Source: Enoplolaimus lenunculus (lineage: Eukaryota; Nematoda; Enoplea; Enoplida; Thoracostomopsidae). Taken from it: DNA of 64,000 nucleotides. Where the stretch lies: contig JASANG010002125.1 of assembly GCA_030248215.1 (NCBI GenBank), positions 248,001-312,000 of the forward strand. Reading direction: 5' to 3'. A model generated the notes under the pieces. That model ran no database searches. It saw only the letters and a program-made list of their open reading frames with translations, and was not told the origin of the DNA. Shown here piece by piece: positions 44,601 through 54,096 of this stretch. The position numbers and the translations under genes are program-made. Every line of letters starts with the position of its first letter. The stretch's first letter is position 1.

Positions 44601-47600
44601 CGTTTTACCTAAATTTGTGATGGTGTGTCGATAAGTTTCGATTAGCGCGAGCCGAAATTCTTTAACAGCTCGCTCAGCCTGTTTAGCTCGCTGTTATCTA
44701 ATTTTACCCGTTGTCACCTAGCTTGGTGACAGGCGCTTTCTCTAGTCAGGTTCCATCCACCGTTGTGACGGCCTGGTTGCATCGCTGTGCATGGGCGATT
44801 CTGAGCATTAGCGGCTTGTGGCTACGCTTAGGCTTAGGGCTGTTGACTGAACTTAGCCACTTTGGTTAGTTGCTCTTAGACTGAGGCGGAGTTGTTTTGC
44901 TCAGAGCGCACATGAGTGGCGATATAGCTCAGGCCGGGAGACCTTTATGTTGGAATCCACGTAACTCTCTCGTGTTGGTGACCTTCGGACTTACCTATCC
45001 CAGTCACGGGACACCGTAAAACTGAAAGAGAGCTATCTAATTTTCCATCATAGGTCAAAAGTTGCCGAGGATAGGCGGCCATAAAACTTTCAGACTTATA
45101 CCGATTCGTTAGGAAATATTGTAACGACACTCATTCGACCAAAAACAGCACAAACAAGTTCCTTACAGCTTGAAGTATGCTTTAGGCTCCGGTATATGCT
45201 GATTCTTACACTTAGGCATAGGCTTGAGAATATGCTTTACTGTTGCGGCACTGTTCTATACACTGGTCCCAGTTGAAAAGATATTGCAAACATGATGTTC
45301 AACTTTGTTATCCATAATTGCAATTTTCTCATTTATGGATATTGTGTCAACTATAATTCGTAGCCTAAATCCGAAGGTTGACCTTTAGAATCCAGAATGT
45401 TATTTAAGCCGTTAAAAATATTGTTATCTTTATTGTTTTAAAAATACAAGTAGGGATGCCCTGTATTTTAACCGCTGTATAAGCGTATGAAGATTGTTGT
45501 GTACGTTTTTTGGTGCTTCGCAAGATTTTTTCGCCATTTCGTATTTTTTCTGTTTGACAAAAATAAATAAATTCTTGAAATTTGGGCCAATGTAAAGAAC
45601 AGGGCCCGAACAGTATTATAAGCATATTCGTAGCCTAAGCGTAAGAATGAGCATATTCCTAAGCCTGAGCCTAAGCCTAAGCCTAAGCGAAAGAATGAGC
45701 ATATTCCAAAGCCTAAGCCTAAGCCTAAACCTAAGCCAAGCAAAAAATTAGTCTAAAACTTAAGCTTTACTCTTTTCTAGTCCCACAGAAAAGCGTTCCG
45801 TCCCTGATACTTAAATGGGTCAACTTTTGTAACAATAATCGTCTAAAAAGTAGCACAAAATAATAGTTTATAAATTGTTCATTTAAACATTACATAACTT
45901 TATCGTAAGTAGAGGCAATTGTTAGGGCAGCGCTATACCCGCCTCGTGTCGCCGGACGCCGCTGCGCGTCACCGCATACCACCAGACAGATTTTGCCTAT
46001 ATTTTTGTGAGCAAAGCGTGGCTGTGGGCAGCGGCGGGCGACGACGTCCGGTACAGCAAAGTATAGCACAATCCTTATTCTTCGCAGTAAGGAGGTACCT
46101 GTGCTATTAATTGGAATCTTGAGATCATGTAAGTGTTGTTCCATCCTTGGAAATGGATATATCTTATTTGTTGGGTTTCGAACAAACAACGAAAATGCAG
46201 CTTTGCTTGGATCGACTACCTTAAAACATGCAAAATACATAAATACGACACACCGAATTCACACAAAACGTATAAAACGCATCACCCTTGCTTTTATTGG
46301 GGTCAACTATAAATCACCACTGCCGTGTTTGAAAATGCGGCTTAATATACACAAATTTTTTAGTATCATGTCAGAACAGGAGGTCGGACTCCGGCTCGGG
46401 CAAAAAAATCGACCTCCGGCTCCGGCAAAAAATCGACCTCCGGCTTCGGCTCCGGTTTTTTCACATCTGGTTACACCCTGCGTTGCATATGTTACGTAGA
46501 ACATGAACTAATTGATCCATTAAACTCTAAATAGAAAAAGCCTAATATTCTCAAATATTTTATTCGAAATCAGTTCTACCAAGAGTGGATGATGTCCACC
46601 TGGCAGAAGAGTGTGCAACTGCTTGGGCTGTGCGTGGTACTAAATGTACCTGCACACGTTGCATTTTTGTTAGACCCCCACTCAATCAGGGGGGGTTAAG
46701 CAAGAGATTAACAGTATGCTTCAGTACACTTACCCCCCTTAAACAAGGGGGGTACAATTTGCTCCTAGCATTAATACGACATAAAATTGCATACGGATCC
46801 CCCTAAACAAGGGGGGTAGGCCAAAAACGCAACGCGTGCCGAGTATACTCTTTAATACACAGAATGTACCCAGTTGCACACTCTTATTATAAAGAGTGAT
46901 CATCCACTCTTGGTTCTACCAAGCGTGGATGTTGCATACTAACAAGAGTATGCAACTGGGCACATTCTGTGTAGAAAAGAATGTACCCAGTACTTGCTGC
47001 GTTTTTGGCCTACCCGCTCTTTTATTTAGAGGGCCGAACAACCATGACAACCATGACACTTCATCCATCCGGCAACAAATTGCTCCGCTTATAATTTAGT
47101 TTAGGGTTATTGCATGTGACAGCGACCCCCCTCTAAACAAAGGGGGATCGGCCAAAAACGCAACGCCCGGCGGTACATTTTGTACCATGCGGAACCCAAA
47201 GAGTTGCACACTCTTGTATCATGCACTCTTGGTTCAAGACATGGAATTAGCATATTATCTTAATTATTTATCGAATGAATATACAACATAAAATACAAAA
47301 ACACAATAACCAGTAAAAAATTGTCTACAAGATCATATAACGAAACCTAAGCCTAGATACAGTATTGTCAAATGTGTGTAGGACACCTAACACCAGTTGG
47401 TGATAGGATTGGTAGCTTTCTAAGCCAGTAAAAATTGTATGAGGTTTGAGATTTAGCATATTTTTCACATTTGATTTATCCTGCTTTTGTGCCAATTTTG
47501 AGACCCGCAATTGTATCTTTGTCAGTTCGAAACCCAATCGCTTATACTGGTAATAGACACTATACGGCATTTGATAATAGGGGACTAGGTCCTAAATCAA

Positions 47601-49544
47601 GTATGCATCGCATAGACCGTGTCTCAAACAGGTTTTATAACATATCTTTACGGTTCGACTAACCTGTATACTCAATATCAACGACTGATTTTTATAAAAG
47701 TGTTCAAAAAAGCAAAACTCTTCCACTGGACCAACTTTAAAGCGTAAACTTTTAATATTAAACGAGAGGCCGGTCTCCGCCGAATCCCATTCATGATTTT
47801 GATCCCAGATGTCACTCGCTTGCCAATCGTAGTCAGAAAACTCTGCGCTGTCAGACGGCGTTCGACCACCGTAAAAGTTGTTGTCACGTTTGTTCATTCT
47901 GAAGCCTCCGCCATAATCTCTGCCACCGTACAACGGATAACTATCTTCATAGCTGTCTTTGTAGTTTTCTTCGTAGCTGTCGTAATCACTGTCGGCTCTT
48001 GGTTGATCTTTTGACTCCAACAACTGTTTGATGTTTCTGTCATCAAGTTCTCCAACGTCTTTGTAGATTTGTACTGGTTTGGAGCTTGTTTCTAGGCGTT
48101 GTTCCAAGTTTGGCGAAGTCTTATTGATGTGTTGGCTTGTTGATTTGTCAACATTCACACCAATTGGCGCATCGTTCCCACGTTTGACCGCTTCTTGAAT
48201 TTCAGGCAGTTTTGTTGTTACATATCTTTCTGTCTGATTATTTTTGAAATCTGCCACGATGACGTCAGGAGGAACAGCGCCTGGAAAACTGAAGCGCTGC
48301 TCTGTGTGACATCATAAACATGAAAGACAGTTTTTGTATCAAAAGTAACCGAGATTGAAATGGGGGCCCATGCATAGAACAGGACCGGAACGTTTTCCGG
48401 CGGGACTGTTATAGAGTAAGCTTAAGCTTTAGACTATTTTTTTGCTTAGGCTTAGGCTTTAGTCTTAGGCTTAGGCTTAGGTTTAGGCTTAGGAGTTTCT
48501 AAAAGCATACTCCAAACACGCGCGTATAGGCAGAGGGCCCGCGGTTCGTCAAAATTAGACTCGGTATTTAAGGTGGGTAGGACATACTTACATTTGATAC
48601 AAAAATTACTTCTGACTTCTTGCTCGTGAGCTTTTTCATTGTCCTACTTTTCAAAAATTTACATTTCGGTGCTATTCGAAGGCAAACTTAAGGGTCAAAT
48701 TCCCACACCGGACGAGTGCGAAACCAAATTCTGTATTGAGATTTGTATCAAAATTGCGTTTAGCTTCAAGCTCATTCTGTTCGGACTCCTGGTGCCCCGG
48801 CCAATGTTACTTTAAGGGGCGTAACAGTAGATTAAGCGTATTCATAAGCCTAAGCCTAAGCCTAAGCGTTGCAAAAACGTATTCCTAAGTCTAAGCCTAA
48901 GCCTAAGCAAAAAAAATGTAATATAGAACCTAAACCTACTCTTTTATGGACCCATCAGAAACCTGGACGCCCCTTAAAGAAACGTGGGCCATAGTGGAAA
49001 CATGGGCCATAGAGGTAAGCTTTTTGCTCGTCTCTTCAATTTATGATCTATAGCGGACGATTCGGTCCAGTTACTCGGCCGCAAAATTAAGACAGTTTTA
49101 ATAGAGCTCGACAATATGGTGCCGGAGCAGAACTCGATGCTCGAAGCCAAAATCCATCTCTCGCCAAAAACAATTTGATCATCCTCTGCTAAAGCCTCTA
49201 AATTTACATATGCATGGGGGGTAGGGTTCGGATTTGATGCTCCCACCCCCAATTTCAATTTCTTGAACGCACCGCTGACCGCAGAAAAACAGCTATATAA
49301 AGGAGCATCAAATAGATCTTTCTACACTGTGAACTCGCTTTTTTGAGCAATTTTACTTACCCCGCTCTTTGAGCAAATCTTTGTATCTTGAGTCATTAGT
49401 CTCATTAGCAAGAAGTGGTTCTTGTTGACCATATTGAACTACAAACGCAACTGTGACCTCATAAAAAGCAAACAAAATAAAATAGAGCTGGATTAATTCA
49501 ATGCCTACGTTGTGGAAGTTTCGTCCTCTCAGCGTCCAAGCCAT
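41399..49544 (-). CDS. p24/TMED family cargo receptor with long acidic insert (5 exons, complete)
   Basis: Exons 49544-49361, 48280-47664, 46219-46099, 42402-42263 and 41659-41399 join in phase into 440 residues. p24 proteins are type I membrane proteins that cycle between ER and Golgi in COPII and COPI vesicles and sort cargo such as GPI-anchored proteins. Seen here: a hydrophobic N-terminus (about residues 15-37), the GOLD domain from about 236 with its two cysteines (EFCFFE, C251; YEFCIEN, C313), a helical stretch 330-390 and a membrane segment at about 395-414. Usual members have 200-230 residues; the surplus is residues 60-230, rich in Asp, Glu, Tyr and Gly (DSYEENYKDSYEDSYPLYGG), all from exon 2. 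The tail after the membrane segment has 26 residues and lacks the usual KKxx or FF signals. The start was chosen for the signal peptide. Family assignment is secure; subfamily is not. Confidence 0.92.
41702..41888. mobile_element. T3 palindromic MITE in p24 intron 4
   Basis: CACTGCAAAAAATGGTGAGT left, CACCATTTTTTGCAGTG right. Starts 42 bp from the acceptor of exon 5. Confidence 0.85.
42070..42172. mobile_element. T2 element lacking its TTAGGC core
   Basis: ATAAAGAACGGACCGTTTTCC and GCAACAGAGTAAGCTTAACC, then CCCGGTACATTGGCC. Both ends stay but the arrays are gone. Confidence 0.5.
42263..42402 (-). CDS. p24 gene, exon 4
   Basis: Acceptor TTTATCAG, donor GAG/GTCAGT. Encodes GNYEFCIEN, the conserved end of GOLD, and the start of the helical stem. 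Confidence 0.92.
42545..42845. repeat. GGGACAGTT-type minisatellite
   Basis: Imperfect repeats of GGGACAGTT and GGGACAGCG for about 300 bp in p24 intron 3. Explains the Cys/Pro-rich minus-strand frames. Confidence 0.93.
42955..43125. repeat. Left arm of CCGGAAAAATCCACC inverted repeat
   Basis: Three tandem copies of TCCACCTATGTGCAATTTTC with CCGGAAAAA between, opened by CTGTCACAGGTGCATTTTTC. The right arm at 43540-43678 is its complement. Confidence 0.85.
43300..43482 (+). mobile_element. Fossil retroelement fragment, integrase-like
   Basis: Short stretch resembling the C-terminal part of retrotransposon (Ty3/gypsy-type) integrases, with motifs SPLKIMYFRDPYR and AKQKSAYDRKQY. It is a fragment of about 60 codons without the catalytic core, broken, and lies between the two CCGGAAAAATCCACC arms in p24 intron 3. 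Confidence 0.5.
43540..43678. repeat. Right arm of CCGGAAAAATCCACC inverted repeat
   Basis: GGAAAATTGCACCTAGGTGG and GGGAAAATGCACCTGTGAC complement the left arm. Together the arms make an element of about 720 bp. Confidence 0.85.
43690..45160. other. GC-richer unidentified segment in p24 intron 3
   Basis: Base composition differs from the neighbourhood. 43907-44107 (+) is open with balanced codon use (for example QKFLGQDLGGETPNG), and a TATA-like CCTTTATATATAGC lies at 44221. GTGTTGGTGACCTTCGG at about 44973 could be a primer-binding-site-like sequence. It may be a remnant of an LTR-type element or of a foreign exon; no second copy is in the window. Confidence 0.3.
45170..45270. mobile_element. 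T2 element fragment, reverse orientation
   Basis: GGCATAGGCTTGAGAATATGC, GTTGCGGCACTGTTCTATACA, CTGGTCCC end. Confidence 0.45.
45585..45821. mobile_element. T2 element, complete
   Basis: GGCCAATGTAAAGAACAGGG left, GTTCCGTCCCTGATACTTAAA right, two long CCTAAG arrays around GCGAAAGAATGAGCATATTC. In p24 intron 3. Confidence 0.82.
45925..46078. mobile_element. T12 element next to p24 exon 3
   Basis: AGGGCAGCGCTATACCCGCC left, AAGTATAGCACAATCCTT right, TTTTGCCTATATTTTTGTGAG core. Ends 21 bp from the exon 3 donor. Confidence 0.65.
46099..46219 (-). CDS. p24 gene, exon 3
   Basis: Acceptor GTTTTAAG, donor ACAG/GTACCT. Encodes the middle of GOLD (DPSKAAFSLFVRNPTNKIY). The AAG acceptor is a less usual form. 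Confidence 0.85.
46577..46914 (-). mobile_element. T6-A element, inverted relative to 14891
   Basis: CAAGAGTGGATGATGTCCACC left, GAGTGATCATCCACTCTTGG right. About 340 bp, in p24 intron 2. Confidence 0.72.
46915..47235 (+). mobile_element. T6-B element
   Basis: CTACCAAGCGTGGATGTTGC left, TTGTATCATGCACTCTTGG right; shares GGCAACAAATTGCTCCGC with 14580-14887, same orientation. Confidence 0.72.
47360..47583. mobile_element. T7 element in p24 intron 2
   Basis: CAGTATTGTCAAATGTGTGTA left, CACTATACGGCATTTGATAAT right; 81 bp from exon 2. Confidence 0.6.
47664..48280 (-). CDS. p24 gene, exon 2
   Basis: Acceptor AGTTTTCCAG, donor CAG/GTTAGT. 617 nt: the whole acidic insert, then the start of the GOLD domain (LRFKVGPVEEFCFFEHF). 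Confidence 0.9.
48365..48500. mobile_element. T2 element, reverse core, right end lost
   Basis: GGCCCATGCATAGAACAGGAC left, GAGTAAGCTTAAGCTTTAG, TTAGGC array; no right terminus. In p24 intron 1. Confidence 0.55.
48799..48990. mobile_element. T1 element, complete, in p24 intron 1
   Basis: GGCCAATGTTACTTTAAGGGG left, CCCCTTAAAGAAACGTGGGCC right; two CCTAAG arrays around GCGTTGCAAAAACGTATT. Confidence 0.85.
49361..49544 (-). CDS. p24 gene, exon 1
   Basis: ATG to donor CGGG/GTAAGTA; 61 codons plus one base. Encodes the signal peptide (IQLYFILFAFYEVTVAFVV). An acceptor-like TTTTTCATATCAG ends two bases before the ATG. Confidence 0.88.
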
Positions 49545-50004
49545 GACTGATATGAAAAATGCTCATATAAACTATTTTAAGCGTATACACTATTCATATT
49601 CTGGCTTTCAATAGCTTAAAGCAAGGGGCTACTTAATGTTTCTGCGGTGCATGCATATTGGTGCCAAAAATCAGGCTACTAGAACTAATCTTTCATTTTC
49701 GATTTTAAATACCTACTTTTGTTTTCAAAACCAAGTTTTGTTTTTTTGGTATGTTTTGAGTCCCCGTTTTAAAACATTTGCAATCAGTTGTACAAAATTC
49801 AAATTCAGAGTATATAATGGTGTGTTGTATTAAAGCTCACCAAAAACTGTGAAATGAACACCAGTGCTGAACGCACGTAAACACTACTTATCAGCTTTGG
49901 AGCAGATGTTAGGCCCTTAATTATACAGGGATCCGCCGACTTTAACCCCTGTTTTGGAAAACTACCGAAAATTATTTTCGTTTTTGGATAACTTTTAGAC
50001 TAGT
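49545..50004. other. Upstream flank of p24, no element seen
   Basis: Would hold the promoter. No clear TATA box was found. Confidence 0.3.
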
Positions 50005-50213
50005 GCACTGCAAAAAATGGTGTCAAGTTGACTGTTTCCGTAACAGACTTTTCGGGACTACACAAACTGAGTCAAATCCGACTCTGCCAGAGTCAAATTC
50101 GACTCAACGAGTCGAATTTGGCATTGACGGAGTCTAATTTGATCCAGTTTGTGTACCAAGTCCGGAAAAGCCTAATTCAGAGGGTCAATTTGACTCACCA
50201 TTTTTTGCAGTGC
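50005..50213. mobile_element. T3 palindromic MITE
   Basis: GCACTGCAAAAAATGGTGTC left, ACTCACCATTTTTTGCAGTGC right. Confidence 0.85.
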
Positions 50214-50914
50214 ACCGTAGCAGGTGTAAAACTGTGTTTGCAGCCAGTTGGCACAACTCAGCTGTCTCTGTTATTGAAAGCGGTCCGCTCTAGTCAAAGG
50301 ACACTTTTAAGGTTTTTCTCATACGATTTTTAACACTCGATAACCTCGCTCGTGTCGATCAAATTGCACAAAACAAGTCTTTATTAAATTAGTATATTTA
50401 ACTTTCGATATGGCGATCGAATTAGAGGCACCCGCAATGCAAGACATTTATTTCCTTCATCTATGATTACCAAAAGCCCATATTGAATCCCCAGTTACAG
50501 GATCTATAATTCTCTCTGAGATTCTTCTTAAATTTTTACAGTTATTTTTGCATACCGTTTTTCATGGTTATAGGCTTAAATTTAACATAGTCTTCAACGC
50601 AACATTGGTCTATAGTATCAATCAAAATCAAAGGAACAAAAAATTAATTGTATATTAACAAAAACCTTCCTATACGGTTAGCTACGAGAACTTACTTATA
50701 GGTACGGTGTTTGTCAAAATTTAAAGATTTTCCGAGACTTACGAAACTTTGCGAATGTCAGTACATTTCACAAAGTTAATATAACTACATAATGTCTTCA
50801 TCTTGATTTTGACAAAAAGGCATTAACGAGGCTCAAACGAAAGAAAATGTTAAATATAAACATGAAGATAAAAGCTTAGTATGCTGAAATAAGAATAAAA
50901 CAATAAGACATATC
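50214..50914. other. No gene seen
   Basis: No exon-like frame or element end recognised. Confidence 0.3.
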
Positions 50915-51098
50915 GGTCCATGTATAGAACAGGGTCGGAACAGTAGTATTAGCATATCTTTAAGCCTAAGCCTAAGCCTAACCTAAGGATGAGCCTATTC
51001 CTAAGACTAAGCCTACGCAAAAAAAGTTTGTCTAAATCTTAAACTGACTCTATTACAGCCCAGCGTAAAATGATCCGTCCCTGCTCCATACATGGGCC
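50915..51098. mobile_element. T2 element, complete
   Basis: GGTCCATGTATAGAACAGGG left, CCCTGCTCCATACATGGGCC right; short CCTAAG arrays. Confidence 0.75.
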
Positions 51099-51176
51099 GA
51101 CATATCGATACGGGCTAACCAGTCGTAGTGGGACTACATTTATTGAGCGAAGCTCGAACACACGTAAGCAATTAAG

Positions 51177-51670
51177 GTAATATGCAAATTAGTTATTAGC
51201 TAACTATTCATTTCTCGGTTTTGGAGGTTTGTAAACAATTTATTCAGATTCCTCGCACCCAAAAACCTTCAGTCACCCTAATAATTATTGAAATAATTTA
51301 AAGAGTCCTAATTTTGTCTTGTCAATTAACCTAATATGCAAATTAGGTATTAGCTAGTTATTCAATTATCGGTTTTGGAGGTTTGTAAACAATCTATTCA
51401 GGAAATATTGTAAAAAGTCCTAAGCTAGGCTTAACTAATTATTCAAATTAGCCTGTAGCTAATAAACGGCTTAAAATTTTAAAACCCCAATGCGAGGTTA
51501 GCACCCTAGGATAATAGGCTTTCAAACAAAGAAACGTTTATCAAAATCGGTTCAGTCGTTACTGAAATTCTTTTCGGACGGCAGACGGACAAACGGACGG
51601 ACGGACACCCACCTTTTGACCCCACCTACAAGACATAAAACGCTTCGCGAAACTCCGGCGCTTGGCTCGG
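51177..51670. repeat. Dispersed-repeat-like region with duplicated block
   Basis: The block TATGCAAATTAG...TTTTGGAGGTTTGTAAACAA occurs at about 51180 and again at about 51330. It is followed by ATCGGTTCAGTCGTTACTG and a (CGGA)n run, a combination typical of the 3' part of dispersed repeats in invertebrates (inference). Confidence 0.45.
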
Positions 51671-52166
51671 AGTTTCGCTTCACTCAATTAGGCACATTTG
51701 AGAATAGGCTAAATAGGAGTTTTGCGGCCATTTTTCCGATTATTAAAAGTCAAACCACCATTAGACGTTTCGGTGCCGAAACAATCTATTTTTCAGTTTT
51801 GACATCCAATTTTCGAGCTGGTTCTGTTGTCGGCATGACATGATATCACAACAGTTGAATTACAATTCCTATTACTCGGCTTTCACACTTACGCTATTCA
51901 GAAAACATTTGTTTCCGTTTCATTGTTTTCATCTTTATATGTTTATAAGTTATTATTTTGTTATTTAACACCCTGATGATGTATGTCATTGCATTTTTTA
52001 TTCAAGGCATTATAGTCTAAACACAAGAATACATTTGTTATCTGCTCAAATTGGCAAATACATCCTATACCCAATCCGATGACACTTGTAATCAATTTGT
52101 GAATTTTATAGCTCATGCCACCACAGCTGGATCAAACCTGAGCATTGAACAGTATTGTTTTTACAA

Positions 52167-52384
52167 CTTTGTCTAATTGTGTAGTAGCTATCACCATCAA
52201 TTGATGATAGGTCTTGGAACATTCAAATCACTGCACGCAAAGCTTCGAAATTTATCCCAAATTTTCAGATTTGATTGAATCTATTTCTGTGCAAAATTTG
52301 ACATTTGCAACCACAACAGTGTTTGTGAGTTTGAAAACCTGTTACCAGCTGGTGATGAATGCTATATACATTTGAGAATACAGG
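52167..52384. mobile_element. T7 element
   Basis: TAGTAGCTATCACCATCAATT left, GCTATATACATTTGAGAATAC right. Confidence 0.6.
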
Positions 52385-53741
52385 CCATTATTATCAATTA
52401 TGATTATACAAAATATATCGAATCAAGAAGCAATTATAATAAAGTATTTGGCACAACCAAGTGAAGCGAATAAAAACTTAAAGTTGAAAGACTTTATCAC
52501 AATAATAAATGTTGGCTGAGTTTCCGATACTGCAGTTAAATTTAAGTTTATATTTAAATACTTGTTGATCAATTACGTAATTTGTGTTTTTAAAAGCGTA
52601 CTTAGGTTAAGTAAATACTAGAGTCATTAAAAGTACTTTACATGACGATGCTAACAAACAGCAGATACTATTTTCAGCCAAATTAACATTTCTGGTTCAA
52701 CGTACTTCATTTACTCTAACTCGGTTATTTAACTAAGAACAAGAAGCTAAGCATAACTTAAGTACAAACTTACGTATACTATCAGAAACCCAGCCAATAT
52801 GAATAATAATGGCAACAGAGTTGCAGCACCGTTTCCAAAACACATAGGATAGTTTCAATAAGATTGGGTAAGCAATATAACGGCTGGATTTCGTAGTTCA
52901 CCAAGTGCATTATTATTATTATTATTATTATTATTTTTATTATCATTACTATTATTATTTCATAAAAGCCAGTATAATAATATACTTCTTGCAATATTCT
53001 GCTAACTTAAATTCATCAAAATGTTGAATAAACTATTTGCGCTACAAAATGCGACAAAGTTTCTTGAAATTAAACTTTTAAATTTTCAAACTGTAATTAC
53101 AGATTCTAAACATTTTCGAATCGAAATTAAATCTAAAAACGCGTCAAGCTGATTCTGAATACATGCTATGGTTCCAATCCCAATTGTCTACTGAATTTGA
53201 AAATCTTGAACGTTCTTTGAATTCAATCTAGGCATCTGACAAGAAATTGCTGCCAATTTTGGCACAAAAACCGAAAATAACAACCAATGAGAACTTGTAA
53301 CAGTAGAAAACACTATATACTAGAATTGCACAGAAAACGAAATGCAATAATATACTAAATACCAGTATCATAGAATTAGTTTCTATCAAACAATATGCCC
53401 AAAAACCGGGATAAAGTTTATTACACGGCAATTGTAATTGTAGAATGATAGCAATATAACACACAAATCAAAAATTATGTAAGACCCATCAATTTACAGG
53501 CAAAATTACAACAAGTTATAGTGAGTAATACTAAGCTACCGTCAAGAACTCTTACATCTTTTCGCCCGATGTACGTTGAAGTACCCGGTTTCGGTTGCAT
53601 CTCTGGTGCTTTTGGGTATCCAGTCGCATCATGAGAGTTGATTTGACAGAACGCAAAAACACCATCACGTTAGTTTATCATTGTCCGAAGTCTAAACCTG
53701 TGGCAAAACCAAATCCTCAACCTAACCTAAACACAAGTCTG
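52385..53741. other. Region between the p24 and SEC14-like genes, no gene seen
   Basis: AT-rich; a (TTA)n tract lies at 52910-52937. Confidence 0.35.
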
Positions 53742-53747
53742 TTTTAT
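53742..53747 (-). terminator. Possible polyadenylation signal AATAAA
   Basis: Hexamer on the minus strand about 200 bases past the SEC14-like stop codon. A repeat of AAAT at 53880-53900 makes other choices possible. Confidence 0.35.
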
Positions 53748-53947
53748 TATTCCAGTCATTATTGTCTGCAGAGATCTATTTTTGCAGGCAATCAAACAAG
53801 TATGTAGACAGGAAAACACAGTACAAAGATACGTATACGTAACACACAAGTATGGAGTCGAATCACGAGTAAAACGAAATATAAATAAATAAATAAATAA
53901 ATGTATAAACATTTGTGAGTGTAGCGAAAGTAAAAATTTCCACAACT

Positions 53948-54096
53948 TTAAAGCACTTCACTACGTCCCATATCAGTCCAAGACAATATATTTTGCGGTC
54001 CATGAACGAAATTGCTGTCTTCAGTAGTAGTTTGAATATAGTATTCAATTGATTTTGCGTAAAATCGACTGTAACTATTATCAAAGTGAACCAAAT
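53948..54096 (-). CDS. SEC14-like gene, exon 13
   Basis: Acceptor TTTATAG; last GOLD strands (LVHFDNSYSRFYAKSIEYYI), a 25-residue tail and TAA. Confidence 0.93.
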
